A DNA stretch of 13,130 nucleotides from RFPI01 sp964398195. GTDB taxonomy: Bacteria; Pseudomonadota; Gammaproteobacteria; Burkholderiales; Methylophilaceae. Every line of letters starts with the position of its first letter. Position 1 is the stretch's first letter. The stretch lies in contig CAYNLW010000031.1 of assembly GCA_964398195.1 (NCBI GenBank), positions 1 to 13,130 on the forward strand, in the 5' to 3' direction. A program made the position numbers and the translations under genes. Under the pieces are notes generated by a model. It was not told where the DNA came from. It saw nothing but the letters and a program-made list of their open reading frames with translations, and searched no databases. Shown piece by piece: positions 6,405 through 13,130 of the stretch.

Positions 6405-7343
6405 ATGGCATCGACAGCACAACAAATAGCAAAAAAGCCAAATACGATGGGACTGAATAGCCTATTCCGGCCGCGCAGATCTATGCTGTATGTGCCGGGT
6501 TGCAATACACGCTATATCAATAAAGCGCGTTCGTTGCACGCCGATTCTATTATTCTCGACTTAGGCAATCCTATTCTGATTGAAGCCAAAGAACAGTCAC
6601 GCGCTAATGTGGTCGAGGCGCTACAACAAGGTGGGTTTGGTTCGCGTGAAGTCGTGGTCAGAGTGAACGATATCGATTCGCCTTGGGGCAAAGATGATAT
6701 TTACGCAGTGGCCAATTTAGGCGCAGACGCTATCTTGTTTCCTAATATCGATACCAAACAAGATGTATTAACCGTATTGGATATGTTGGCTGACGCTGGC
6801 AATAGCGAAGTGCCGATTATGGTGATGATAGAAAGTCCTTTGGCAGTATTACATGCCGAGGAAATCGCCAGCGCTTCAGACCGTATCGCTTGTATGGTGA
6901 TGGCTACTTCGGATTTGTTATCGCATTTGCGTGGCCGCGTCACTTATGAACGGCTACCCTTATTAACCAGCTTATCTATGGTGCAACTCGCCGCGCGCGC
7001 TTATGGCCGCTCTATCGTCGATGGCATCAGCACCAATCTTAAAGATATGCACGCCTTTGAATACGCATGTCGTATGGGTAGAGATTTAGGCTTAGATGGC
7101 AAGACCTTGGTCCACCCCTTGCAATTAGATTATTGCAACGACGCCTATACCCCCAAACGCGAAGAAGTGGAATTAGCCAAAGAAGTGATCGCTGCCCTTG
7201 CTGCCGCCAATGCGGCGGGACGTGGCACGGTAGTAGTAGAAGGCAGACTAATTGAGCGTCACCAAGTGGAAGCGGCCAAGCGCTTGCTCACACTAAGTGA
7301 AATGATACAAACGCTAGAGACTGAGAGTGAAGCGCATGAGTAA
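6405..7343 (+). CDS. CitE/HpcH-superfamily CoA-ester lyase-like protein with altered DLED motif
   Basis: This 312-residue protein fits the CitE/malyl-CoA lyase fold: RSMLYVPGCNTRYINKA at 25-41, Arg86 in VVRVND followed by DSPWGKDD, metal-ligand Glu143 in MIESPLAVL, Asp170 in ATSDLLSHLRG, and GKTLVHPLQ at 232-240. The usual DLED motif reads DLGN (52-55), so an acidic pair conserved in many CitE proteins is lost while both predicted Mg2+ ligands remain. A strong Shine-Dalgarno AGGGAAGG (6391-6398) sits 6 nt before the ATG. It overlaps the mch homologue by 8 nt. Beside Mch, the natural guess is a beta-methylmalyl-CoA lyase (glyoxylate + propionyl-CoA) or a related malyl-CoA lyase or thioesterase. 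The altered motif makes specificity uncertain. Confidence 0.85.
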   Translation: MASTAQQIAKKPNTMGLNSLFRPRRSMLYVPGCNTRYINKARSLHADSIILDLGNPILIEAKEQSRANVVEALQQGGFGSREVVVRVNDIDSPWGKDDIYAVANLGADAILFPNIDTKQDVLTVLDMLADAGNSEVPIMVMIESPLAVLHAEEIASASDRIACMVMATSDLLSHLRGRVTYERLPLLTSLSMVQLAARAYGRSIVDGISTNLKDMHAFEYACRMGRDLGLDGKTLVHPLQLDYCNDAYTPKREEVELAKEVIAALAAANAAGRGTVVVEGRLIERHQVEAAKRLLTLSEMIQTLETESEAHE

Positions 7344-8397
7344 AAGTCCAACCGGCAATTTCTTTGAACACTTTTATCTAGGCCAAGTGTTTCACCACGC
7401 CACGCCGCGCACCATCAGCGATGGCGATAGCGCCTTATATATCGCCCTGACTGGTGCGCGCCATGTGCTTTCTAGCGCTGATACTGTGGCGCATGCCATG
7501 GGCTATCAGCGCAGAGTGGTCGATGATTTATTGGCGTTTCATATCGCGTTGGGCAAAACCGTGCCGGATATTTCTATCAATGCGGTGGCCAATTTGGGTT
7601 ATGCGCAAGTGAAATTTTTACGCCCGATTTATGCCGGCGATACGCTCTGCAGCAAATCCACAGTGATAGGCCTGAAGCAAAATTCTGATGGCAAAAGCGG
7701 TGTGGTGTATGTGCAATGCGAAGCGATGAATCAAAACCACCAAGTGGTCATGACTTGGATACGTTGGGTGATGGTGCGCAAACAAGATCAGCAGCTGCCC
7801 GCGCCCGCCACCGTGATTCCAGAATTAAGCAAAGTGGTCAATGTGAATGATTTAAGTATCGCCAGCGAGGTCAGCTATCAATTATTTGATACGCAAATTA
7901 CTGGCAGTGATTTTGTCTGGGATGACTATCAAGTGGATGAACAAATCCATCATCCGTCAGGCATGACCATAGACGAAAGCGACCATACCTTGGCCACCAA
8001 GCTGTATCAAAATCCAGCCAGACTGCATTTTGATGCCAGTCTTTCCACCTATCAAAAACGCTTGGTGTTTGGCGGGCATATTATTTCTGTCGCCCGTGCA
8101 CTGAGTTATGAGGGCTTGGAAAATGCCCTCAGCATCGCTGCCATCAATGGCGGCTCGCACTGCAACCCCACTTTCGCTGGCGACACCATTTATGCGCACA
8201 GCCAAGTGCTAGATAAGTGGCAAATTCCGCATAGACAAGATGTAGGCGCGCTGCGCTTGCGCTTGTTAGCAGTGAAAAACCAGCGCTTGGACGATGTCGC
8301 ACAAGCGCTACAAGAACAGGACGGCAAACGTGTTTATCAAGCCAATGTGGTATTGGATTTGGATTACACCGTGCTGATGCCGAGAAAATCCAATTGA
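7336..8397 (+). CDS. mch: Mesaconyl-C1-CoA hydratase / beta-methylmalyl-CoA dehydratase homologue (MaoC-like)
   Basis: The 353-residue product resembles, as I recall its sequence, the Rhodobacter Mch protein along its full length: GNFFEHFYLGQ and HATPRTISDGD near the start, LLAFHIALGKTVPDISINAVANLGYA, DGKSGVVYV, IRWVMVRK, FGGHIISVARALSYEGL, NALSIAAINGGSH, FAGDTIYA and a terminal DYTVLMPRK. It has two MaoC-like hot-dog domains (about 10-165 and 190-350). The family interconverts (2R,3S)-beta-methylmalyl-CoA and mesaconyl-C1-CoA in the ethylmalonyl-CoA pathway and the 3-hydroxypropionate bi-cycle. I chose the ATG at 7336 (MSKSPTGNFF), which matches the family start, over an in-frame GTG at 7327. 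It overlaps the preceding lyase gene by 8 nt, a strong hint of functional pairing. Confidence 0.88.
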   Translation: MSKSPTGNFFEHFYLGQVFHHATPRTISDGDSALYIALTGARHVLSSADTVAHAMGYQRRVVDDLLAFHIALGKTVPDISINAVANLGYAQVKFLRPIYAGDTLCSKSTVIGLKQNSDGKSGVVYVQCEAMNQNHQVVMTWIRWVMVRKQDQQLPAPATVIPELSKVVNVNDLSIASEVSYQLFDTQITGSDFVWDDYQVDEQIHHPSGMTIDESDHTLATKLYQNPARLHFDASLSTYQKRLVFGGHIISVARALSYEGLENALSIAAINGGSHCNPTFAGDTIYAHSQVLDKWQIPHRQDVGALRLRLLAVKNQRLDDVAQALQEQDGKRVYQANVVLDLDYTVLMPRKSN

Positions 8398-8427
8398 TGA
8401 AACGCCAGTCCAGATAACAGGAAGGAA

Positions 8428-9423
8428 ATGATTGTGAATGCACTTGTACATCCCAATGAAGCATTATTTAAAGGCGAAAAAGCTTTTCCGGTAATCCCCA
8501 GTTGTGAGCATTTTGCTGGCAGCGAAAAACTGATATTGAAAGCGCTACAAATTCAAGCGGAATTAGGGCCTATCTTTGATATCACTTGTGATTGCGAAGA
8601 TGGCGCGGCCGCCGGACAAGAGCGCGAACACGCCGAGATGATAGTGCGCGTACTGAGCTCTGAGGCCAATCAACACAAAATGGCAGGCGTCAGAATTCAC
8701 GACTACACCCATGCTGCTTGGCGGCAAGATGTGGATATTTTTATTCAACAGCTAGGCAATATCCTTGCCTATATCACCATCCCCAAATCGACCAATGCAC
8801 AACAGGTCAAGGAGATTATTGAGTACATACAAAACAAATGTCGCGAATGTGGCATTCAGCGCGAAATTCCTATACACGTGCTGATTGAAACCCACGGCGC
8901 ATTACATCAGGTATTCCAGATTGCCTGCTTGCCCTGGATTCAAGTGTTAGATTTTGGCCTCATGGATTTCGTCAGCGGACATCACGGAGCAATCCCTGCT
9001 GCCGCCATGCGCAGTCCAGGTCAATTTGAGCATCGTCTGCTGGCTCGTGCCAAGGCGGAAGTGGTTGCCGCCGCATTAATGCACGGTATCGTGCCAGCAC
9101 ACAATGTCTCATTAGACCTGAAAAACGTTGAGGCCACTTTTAATGACGCCAGCCGAGCTCGCAACGAGTTTGGTTTCTTAAGAATGTGGAGCATCTATCC
9201 CACCCAAATTCAGGCCATCGTCGATGCCATGAAGCCGAATTTGGACGAAGTGCAAGATGCCGCCGATATTCTTATCGCAGCGCAACAGGCCAACTGGGGG
9301 CCGATACAACACAAAGGCGAACTGCACGATAGAGCCACTTATCGTTATTACTGGGAAATTTTGCAGAAAGCCAAAATTTCTGCGGTCAACATTCCCGCCA
9401 GTGCGGCGCAAGCCTTCTTCTAG
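8428..9423 (+). CDS. CitE/HpcH-superfamily lyase-like protein of the CEDG type
   Basis: This 331-residue protein is a distinct branch of the CitE/HpcH superfamily. It keeps an acidic motif in CDCEDGAA (55-61), Arg89 in GVRIHD, a putative metal Glu154 in LIETHGALH and Asp180 in DFGLMDFVSGHHG, but lacks the N-terminal RS-L-VPG run of ordinary CitE and has CEHFAGSEKLI instead. Its start is uncertain: the purine-rich AGGAAGGAA stretch lies 5 nt or less before ATG 8428, while an in-frame GTG at 8434 would be spaced about 8 nt from GGAAGG. It sits 30 nt after mch and 26 nt before the prpB ATG, so it is probably in the same operon. A lyase acting on citramalyl- or methylmalyl-type CoA esters is plausible but unproven. 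Confidence 0.82.
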   Translation: MIVNALVHPNEALFKGEKAFPVIPSCEHFAGSEKLILKALQIQAELGPIFDITCDCEDGAAAGQEREHAEMIVRVLSSEANQHKMAGVRIHDYTHAAWRQDVDIFIQQLGNILAYITIPKSTNAQQVKEIIEYIQNKCRECGIQREIPIHVLIETHGALHQVFQIACLPWIQVLDFGLMDFVSGHHGAIPAAAMRSPGQFEHRLLARAKAEVVAAALMHGIVPAHNVSLDLKNVEATFNDASRARNEFGFLRMWSIYPTQIQAIVDAMKPNLDEVQDAADILIAAQQANWGPIQHKGELHDRATYRYYWEILQKAKISAVNIPASAAQAFF

Positions 9424-9436
9424 TGCAAGATTTTGT

Positions 9437-9442
9437 AAGGAA
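9437..9442 (+). promoter_or_regulatory. Ribosome-binding site fixing the prpB start
   Basis: AAGGAA lies 7 nt before the ATG at 9450. The reading frame is open back to a GTG at 9423, but that codon overlaps the previous stop region and has no such site, so 9450 is the better start. Confidence 0.7.
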
Positions 9443-9449
9443 ATTGGAT

Positions 9450-10325
9450 ATGAGTATGACTAGCGCAGGCGCCCGTTTTAGAGCCGCCGTCCAAGCAGAA
9501 AAGCCGCTACAAATTATCGGCGCAATTAATGCCTATCACGCCAAGCTGGCTGAGCAAAGCGGCTTTAAAGCCATTTACTTATCCGGTGGCGGCGTGGCAG
9601 CCGGCTCTTTGGGCTTGCCCGACTTGGGTATTTCCACCATGGACGATGTGCTGACCGACGTCAGACGCATTACCGACGCCACCGACACCCCCTTGTTGGT
9701 GGATATTGATACCGGTTGGGGCGGTGCTTTTAATATCGCTAGAGCGGTCAAATCAGTATGCAAAATGGGCGCGGCGGCGGTGCATATCGAAGACCAAGTG
9801 CAAGCCAAACGCTGTGGTCATAGACCCAATAAAGCCATCGTCAGCCAAGCTGAAATGGTCGATAGAGTGAAAGCTGCGGTGGACGCCAAGCCAGATGAAA
9901 ATTTTGTCATTATGGCGCGCACCGATGCCTTGGCGGTAGAAGGCTTACAGTCGGCGATAGACCGCGCCTGTGCTTGTGTAGAGGCCGGTGCCGATATGAT
10001 CTTCCCAGAGGCGATGACCGAATTAGCCATGTATCAACAGTTTGCCCAAGCGGTCAAGGTGCCGGTGCTAGCCAATATCACCGAGTTTGGTTCCACCCCT
10101 TTATTTACCGTAGCGCAATTAGCCAGCGTCGATGTCAGCATGGTGCTGTATCCGCTATCCGCTTTCCGCGCCATGAATCAGGCGGCGCTCAAGGTGTATC
10201 AAGCGGTCAAACGCGATGGCACGCAACAAAACGTCTTAGATTTGATGCAAACCCGTATGGAGTTATATGACCATTTGGGTTACCACGAATATGAGCAAAA
10301 GCTAGATCAGCTTTTTCAACAATAA
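9450..10325 (+). CDS. prpB: 2-Methylisocitrate lyase
   Basis: This 291-residue enzyme of the isocitrate lyase/PEP mutase superfamily cleaves 2-methylisocitrate to succinate and pyruvate, the last step of the methylcitrate cycle. It has SGGG at 45-48, Mg2+ ligands D85 and D87 in VDIDTGWGG, HIEDQ with E115, and catalytic C122 in KRCGHRPNK, the motif that marks PrpB. MARTDA and the ANITEFG segment are also intact. Its length matches known PrpB proteins of about 290-296 residues. It is followed by a 74-nt gap before prpC, the largest inside the right arm. Succinate from this reaction is the substrate of the sdh genes on the other arm. Confidence 0.96.
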   Translation: MSMTSAGARFRAAVQAEKPLQIIGAINAYHAKLAEQSGFKAIYLSGGGVAAGSLGLPDLGISTMDDVLTDVRRITDATDTPLLVDIDTGWGGAFNIARAVKSVCKMGAAAVHIEDQVQAKRCGHRPNKAIVSQAEMVDRVKAAVDAKPDENFVIMARTDALAVEGLQSAIDRACACVEAGADMIFPEAMTELAMYQQFAQAVKVPVLANITEFGSTPLFTVAQLASVDVSMVLYPLSAFRAMNQAALKVYQAVKRDGTQQNVLDLMQTRMELYDHLGYHEYEQKLDQLFQQ

Positions 10326-10355
10326 AAAACTAGCAAGCACTGGCCGCCAATTCGC

Positions 10356-10383
10356 TAGCCAATCTTGAATAGCCAATATTAAA
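10356..10383 (+). repeat. Two near-identical 14-bp tandem units upstream of prpC
   Basis: TAGCCAATCTTGAA (10356-10369) is followed at once by TAGCCAATATTAAA (10370-10383), 12 of 14 positions identical. They sit immediately before the prpC ribosome-binding site in the only sizeable gap of the prp genes. This may be a small duplication or a pair of protein-binding sites. I see no consensus promoter and no clear terminator in the gap. Confidence 0.45.
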
Positions 10384-10386
10384 CGC

Positions 10387-10392
10387 AGGGAG
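10387..10392 (+). promoter_or_regulatory. Ribosome-binding site fixing the prpC start
   Basis: AGGGAG lies 7 nt before the ATG at 10400 but only 4 nt before the in-frame TTG at 10397, so the ATG is preferred. Confidence 0.75.
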
Positions 10393-10399
10393 AATATTG

Positions 10400-11557
10400 A
10401 TGAGTAGCACAGCACCCACCAACAGTGAACCAAAACGCAAAAAGGGCGTGGCCTTATCCGGCGTGGTGGCTGGCATTTCCGCCATCTGCACGGTAGGCCA
10501 TAGCGGTAATGACTTGCACTATCGTGGCTACGATATTTTAGATTTAGCCAAACACGCCACCTTTGAAGAAGTGGCCTATTTGCTGATTTATGGCGAACTG
10601 CCAAATGCCCAGCAATTACAGGCCTATCATCAAAAGCTCAAACAATTGCGCGACCTGCCAGCGGCTTTAAAAACCGTGTTAGAACAAATCCCCGCCAACG
10701 CCCACCCGATGGACGTGATGCGCACCGGCTGTTCTATGTTAGGCACCTTAGAACAAGAAGCGGCCGACCATTCGGTGCAGGGCGCCAAAGATATCGCCGA
10801 CCGACTGATTTCCTGCTTTGGTTCTATTCTTTTGTATTGGTACCACTTTAGCCATCACAACAGACGCATAGACTGCGTGACTGATGATGACTCCATCGCC
10901 GGTCACTTTTTGCATTTATTACACGGCAAGCGTCCTTCGCCTTTGCACGAAGAATGTATGAATACCTCTTTGGTGTTATACGCCGAGCATGAATTTAACG
11001 CTTCGACCTTTACTGCACGAGTCATCGCCGGCACCTTGGCGGATATCTATTCCAGCATTAGCGGTGCCATTGGCGCCTTAAGCGGCCCTAAACATGGTGG
11101 CGCTAACGAAGCGGCCATGGAAATTATCGCCCGCTATCGCAACCCCGATGAAGCCGAGGCCGATATTATGCGACGCATGGCCAATAAGGAAATCATCATA
11201 GGCTTTGGCCATCCGGTCTATACCATTGCTGACCCACGCAATGTGGCCATCAAAGAAGTATCGCGTCGGCTGTGCGAAGCCGGCGGCAATATGAATTTAT
11301 TTAATATCTCCGACCGCATAGAACAGACCATGTGGCGCGAGAAAAAAATGTTCCCGAATCTCGATTGGTACAGTGCATCGAGTTATCACATGATGGGGGT
11401 TCCTACTGCCATGTTTACCCCCATTTTTGTGATTTCACGGACCACTGGCTGGGCGGCGCATGTGATTGAACAGCGCATCGATAACAAGATTATCCGCCCC
11501 AATGCCGAATATAACGGACCAGAAAATCGTGCTTTTGTCCCTATGAACCAACGTTAA
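10400..11557 (+). CDS. prpC: 2-Methylcitrate synthase
   Basis: The 385-residue enzyme belongs to the citrate synthase family and condenses propionyl-CoA with oxaloacetate to 2-methylcitrate. The catalytic triad is visible as H232 in PKHGGANE, H271 in GFGHPVY and D322 in NLDWYSAS; HYRGYDILDLA near residue 40 and EEVAYLLIYGELP are typical of the short PrpC-like type. It lacks the longer N-terminal domain of the proteobacterial hexameric GltA (about 430 residues), and its position between prpB and prpD supports the methylcitrate assignment. Some PrpC enzymes also accept acetyl-CoA, which may matter because no gltA is seen in the window. Confidence 0.95.
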   Translation: MSSTAPTNSEPKRKKGVALSGVVAGISAICTVGHSGNDLHYRGYDILDLAKHATFEEVAYLLIYGELPNAQQLQAYHQKLKQLRDLPAALKTVLEQIPANAHPMDVMRTGCSMLGTLEQEAADHSVQGAKDIADRLISCFGSILLYWYHFSHHNRRIDCVTDDDSIAGHFLHLLHGKRPSPLHEECMNTSLVLYAEHEFNASTFTARVIAGTLADIYSSISGAIGALSGPKHGGANEAAMEIIARYRNPDEAEADIMRRMANKEIIIGFGHPVYTIADPRNVAIKEVSRRLCEAGGNMNLFNISDRIEQTMWREKKMFPNLDWYSASSYHMMGVPTAMFTPIFVISRTTGWAAHVIEQRIDNKIIRPNAEYNGPENRAFVPMNQR

Positions 11558-11576
11558 TTATCAGAAAGAAATTGTT

Positions 11577-13037
11577 ATGTCAGCCCATATTTCCAATGTA
11601 AGACCCGATCCTGATCAAGTGCTGGTGGATATCGCCGACTATGTCTTGAACTATCAAATCAATAGCGATGAAGCTTACGATACCGCGCGCAACTGTCTGA
11701 TCGACACCTTGGGCTGCGGCCTAGAAGCCTTGTCCTACCCCGCTTGCACCAAGCTACTTGGCCCTATCGTAGCAGGCACAGTAGTGCCCAATGGCGCCAA
11801 AGTGCCGGGCACCTCGTTTCAACTAGACCCAGTGCAAGCCGCTTTTAATATCGGCGCCATGATACGTTGGCTAGATTTCAACGACACTTGGCTGGCCGCG
11901 GAGTGGGGACACCCGTCAGATAATTTAGGTGGCATTTTAGCCACCGCTGACTGGTTATCACGCACCCGTGTCAGCCAAGGCAAAGCGCCTTTAAGCATGC
12001 GTGATGTGCTGACTGCGATGATTAAAGCGCATGAAATTCAAGGCGTATTAGCGCTAGAAAACAGCTTTAATCGAGTAGGCATAGACCACGTGATTTTGGT
12101 CAAAGTGGCCTCTACTGCGGTGGTCGCCGGTATGTTAGGCGCTAATCGTGAGGAGTTAATCAATGCCGTTTCTAACGCATGGATAGATGGCCAAGCCTTG
12201 CGCACTTATCGCCACGCACCGAATACTGGCTCACGCAAATCTTGGGCAGCCGGCGATGCCACCAGTCGCGCTGTGCGCCTTGCGCTGATGGCACTGAAAG
12301 GCGAAATGGGTTATCCCTCTGCGCTAAGCGCCAAAGGCTGGGGCTTTTATGATGTGTTATTCAAAGGCCAACCATTTAAATTCCAGCGCCCCTATGGCAG
12401 CTATGTGATGGAGCAAGTGTTATTTAAGATTTCTTTCCCTGCCGAGTTCCACGCGCAGACCGCCGTCGAATGCGCATTCGCCTTGCATCAACAAGTGGGC
12501 AATCGCTTGGATAGCATGGAAAAAATCCAGCAAATCGACAAGATTGTGATTACCACCCATGAATCCGCCATACGCATTATTGATAAGAGCGGCCCATTAG
12601 CCAATCCAGCCGACCGCGATCATTGTATTCAGTATATGAGCGCAGTCGGTCTGCTCAAGGGCAATCTGACTGCGGCAGATTATGAAGATGATGTCGCGGC
12701 CGACCCGCGTATTGATGCGCTGCGCGACAAGATGCAGTGCGTAGAAAATGCCCAATACACTAAGGACTACTTAGACCCCGACAAACGTTCTATTGCCAAT
12801 GCCATACAGATTTTCTTTAAAGATGGCAGCCACTCGGACAATGTCGCGGTGGAATATCCTATCGGCCACCGCCGCCGTCGTGCCGAGGGGATTCCTGAGT
12901 TGGTCAAAAAATTCAAAGTGAATTTAGCGCGCCGTTTCCCTGCCAAACAACAGCAGGCCATTTGGGCGGTTTGCCAACAGCAAAAAACGCTAGAAGCCAT
13001 GCCTGTGCATGAATTTGTCAACCTATTTGAGATTTAG
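11577..13037 (+). CDS. prpD: 2-Methylcitrate dehydratase (PrpD/MmgE family)
   Basis: This 486-residue cytosolic protein dehydrates 2-methylcitrate to 2-methyl-cis-aconitate; it is an iron-sulfur-free MmgE/PrpD protein, and homologues can also act weakly on citrate. Family features include NCLIDTLGCGLEAL near residue 40, the highly conserved stretch IRWLDFNDTW followed by AAEWGHPSDNLGGIL (about 95-120), and the downstream FPAEFHAQTA and ADRDHCIQYM segments. Length matches E. coli PrpD (483). The ribosome-binding site is modest (AGAAAGAA) and the gene starts 19 nt after prpC, so it is cotranscribed. The sequence strongly resembles, as I recall it, the PrpD found beside acnB in Burkholderiales, which is one basis for the taxonomic guess. 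Confidence 0.96.
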   Translation: MSAHISNVRPDPDQVLVDIADYVLNYQINSDEAYDTARNCLIDTLGCGLEALSYPACTKLLGPIVAGTVVPNGAKVPGTSFQLDPVQAAFNIGAMIRWLDFNDTWLAAEWGHPSDNLGGILATADWLSRTRVSQGKAPLSMRDVLTAMIKAHEIQGVLALENSFNRVGIDHVILVKVASTAVVAGMLGANREELINAVSNAWIDGQALRTYRHAPNTGSRKSWAAGDATSRAVRLALMALKGEMGYPSALSAKGWGFYDVLFKGQPFKFQRPYGSYVMEQVLFKISFPAEFHAQTAVECAFALHQQVGNRLDSMEKIQQIDKIVITTHESAIRIIDKSGPLANPADRDHCIQYMSAVGLLKGNLTAADYEDDVAADPRIDALRDKMQCVENAQYTKDYLDPDKRSIANAIQIFFKDGSHSDNVAVEYPIGHRRRRAEGIPELVKKFKVNLARRFPAKQQQAIWAVCQQQKTLEAMPVHEFVNLFEI

Positions 13038-13056
13038 TGAGTCATCGGTGAACGCT

Positions 13057-13130
13057 ATGTTGCAAGCCTACCAAACCCACCAACAAGACCGTGCAGCGCA
13101 AGGATTGCCGCCGTTGCCGTTGCATGCTGA
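13057..13130 (+). CDS. acnB: Aconitate hydratase B, N-terminus only (cut by window end)
   Basis: Only the first 24 complete codons are present, reading MLQAYQTHQQDRAAQGLPPL and then PLHA, which matches the start of AcnB (E. coli begins MLEEYRKHVAERAAEGI). AcnB interconverts citrate and isocitrate and also hydrates 2-methyl-cis-aconitate to 2-methylisocitrate, completing the methylcitrate cycle between PrpD and PrpB. I prefer the ATG at 13057, preceded by GGTG at 6 nt; an in-frame GTG at 13048 would add three residues. The gene begins 19 nt after the prpD stop. The identification rests on a short stretch but fits the context well. Confidence 0.85.
   Translation, partial: MLQAYQTHQQDRAAQGLPPLPLHA

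Noticed and set aside
6405..7343. DLGN motif as a sign of a decaying pseudogene
   Set aside because: The frame is complete at normal length with other active-site residues conserved and a strong ribosome-binding site.
8144..8464. A 106-residue minus-strand frame across the mch / second-lyase junction
   Set aside because: It is antisense to two clear genes, Cys/His/Arg-rich with no recognisable pattern and no plausible start site.
10326..10399. Possible intrinsic terminator between prpB and prpC (CTAGC ... GCTAG)
   Set aside because: The arms are only 5 bp with a loop of about 19 nt and no T-run follows; not strong enough to call.
10302..10604. A 100-residue minus-strand frame spanning the prpB-prpC gap
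   Set aside because: It overlaps the prpC coding region, the sequence looks random and there is no promoter or ribosome-binding signal.
1..13130. Mobile elements, tRNA genes, CRISPR repeats or a defence system
   Set aside because: I found no transposase or integrase, no terminal inverted repeats, no spaced identical repeats and no tRNA-like folds; the window is nearly all metabolic coding sequence.

Overview
The window reads as a compact central-carbon-metabolism locus of a proteobacterium, most likely a betaproteobacterium related to Burkholderiales. That placement is inferred from gene order (a HutC-type GntR regulator beside sdhCDAB-sdhE, with a divergent arm ending in prpD-acnB) and from protein sequence as I recall it; no search was run. 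Nearly all of the DNA is coding and I see no RNA genes, insertion sequences, CRISPR arrays or phage genes.

Left arm (1-6253, minus strand), in transcription order: a GntR/UTRA regulator, a short stand-alone malic enzyme, sdhC, sdhD, sdhA, sdhB, sdhE, and a CitE/HpcH-superfamily protein whose 3' end runs off the left edge. From the malic enzyme onward most genes overlap or abut by a few bases (malic enzyme/sdhC 1 nt, sdhC/sdhD 7 nt, sdhD/sdhA 1 nt, sdhB/sdhE abutting, sdhE/last gene 4 nt), so they are probably one operon. Together they cover succinate to fumarate with electrons passed to quinone, and malate to pyruvate.

Middle (6254-6404): a 151-bp divergent control region with a strong sigma70-like promoter facing right and several nested palindromes that are candidate operators for the GntR protein.

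Right arm (6405-13130, plus strand): a CitE/HpcH-like protein with an altered active-site motif, a mesaconyl-C1-CoA hydratase (Mch) homologue, a second, quite different CitE/HpcH-like protein, then prpB, prpC, prpD and the first codons of acnB. prpC-prpD-acnB-prpB make up the methylcitrate cycle, which converts propionyl-CoA plus oxaloacetate to succinate plus pyruvate; the succinate would feed the succinate dehydrogenase encoded on the left arm, and malic enzyme offers another route to pyruvate.

The most interesting feature is the CitE-Mch-CitE module at the head of the prp operon. Mch and CitE-type lyases are known from the 3-hydroxypropionate bi-cycle and the ethylmalonyl-CoA pathway, where they interconvert glyoxylate plus propionyl-CoA, beta-methylmalyl-CoA and mesaconyl-CoA. 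Their placement here suggests a second, glyoxylate-dependent fate for propionyl-CoA under the same control as the methylcitrate cycle. This is inference; the CoA transferase and second hydratase needed to finish a citramalate route are not in the window.
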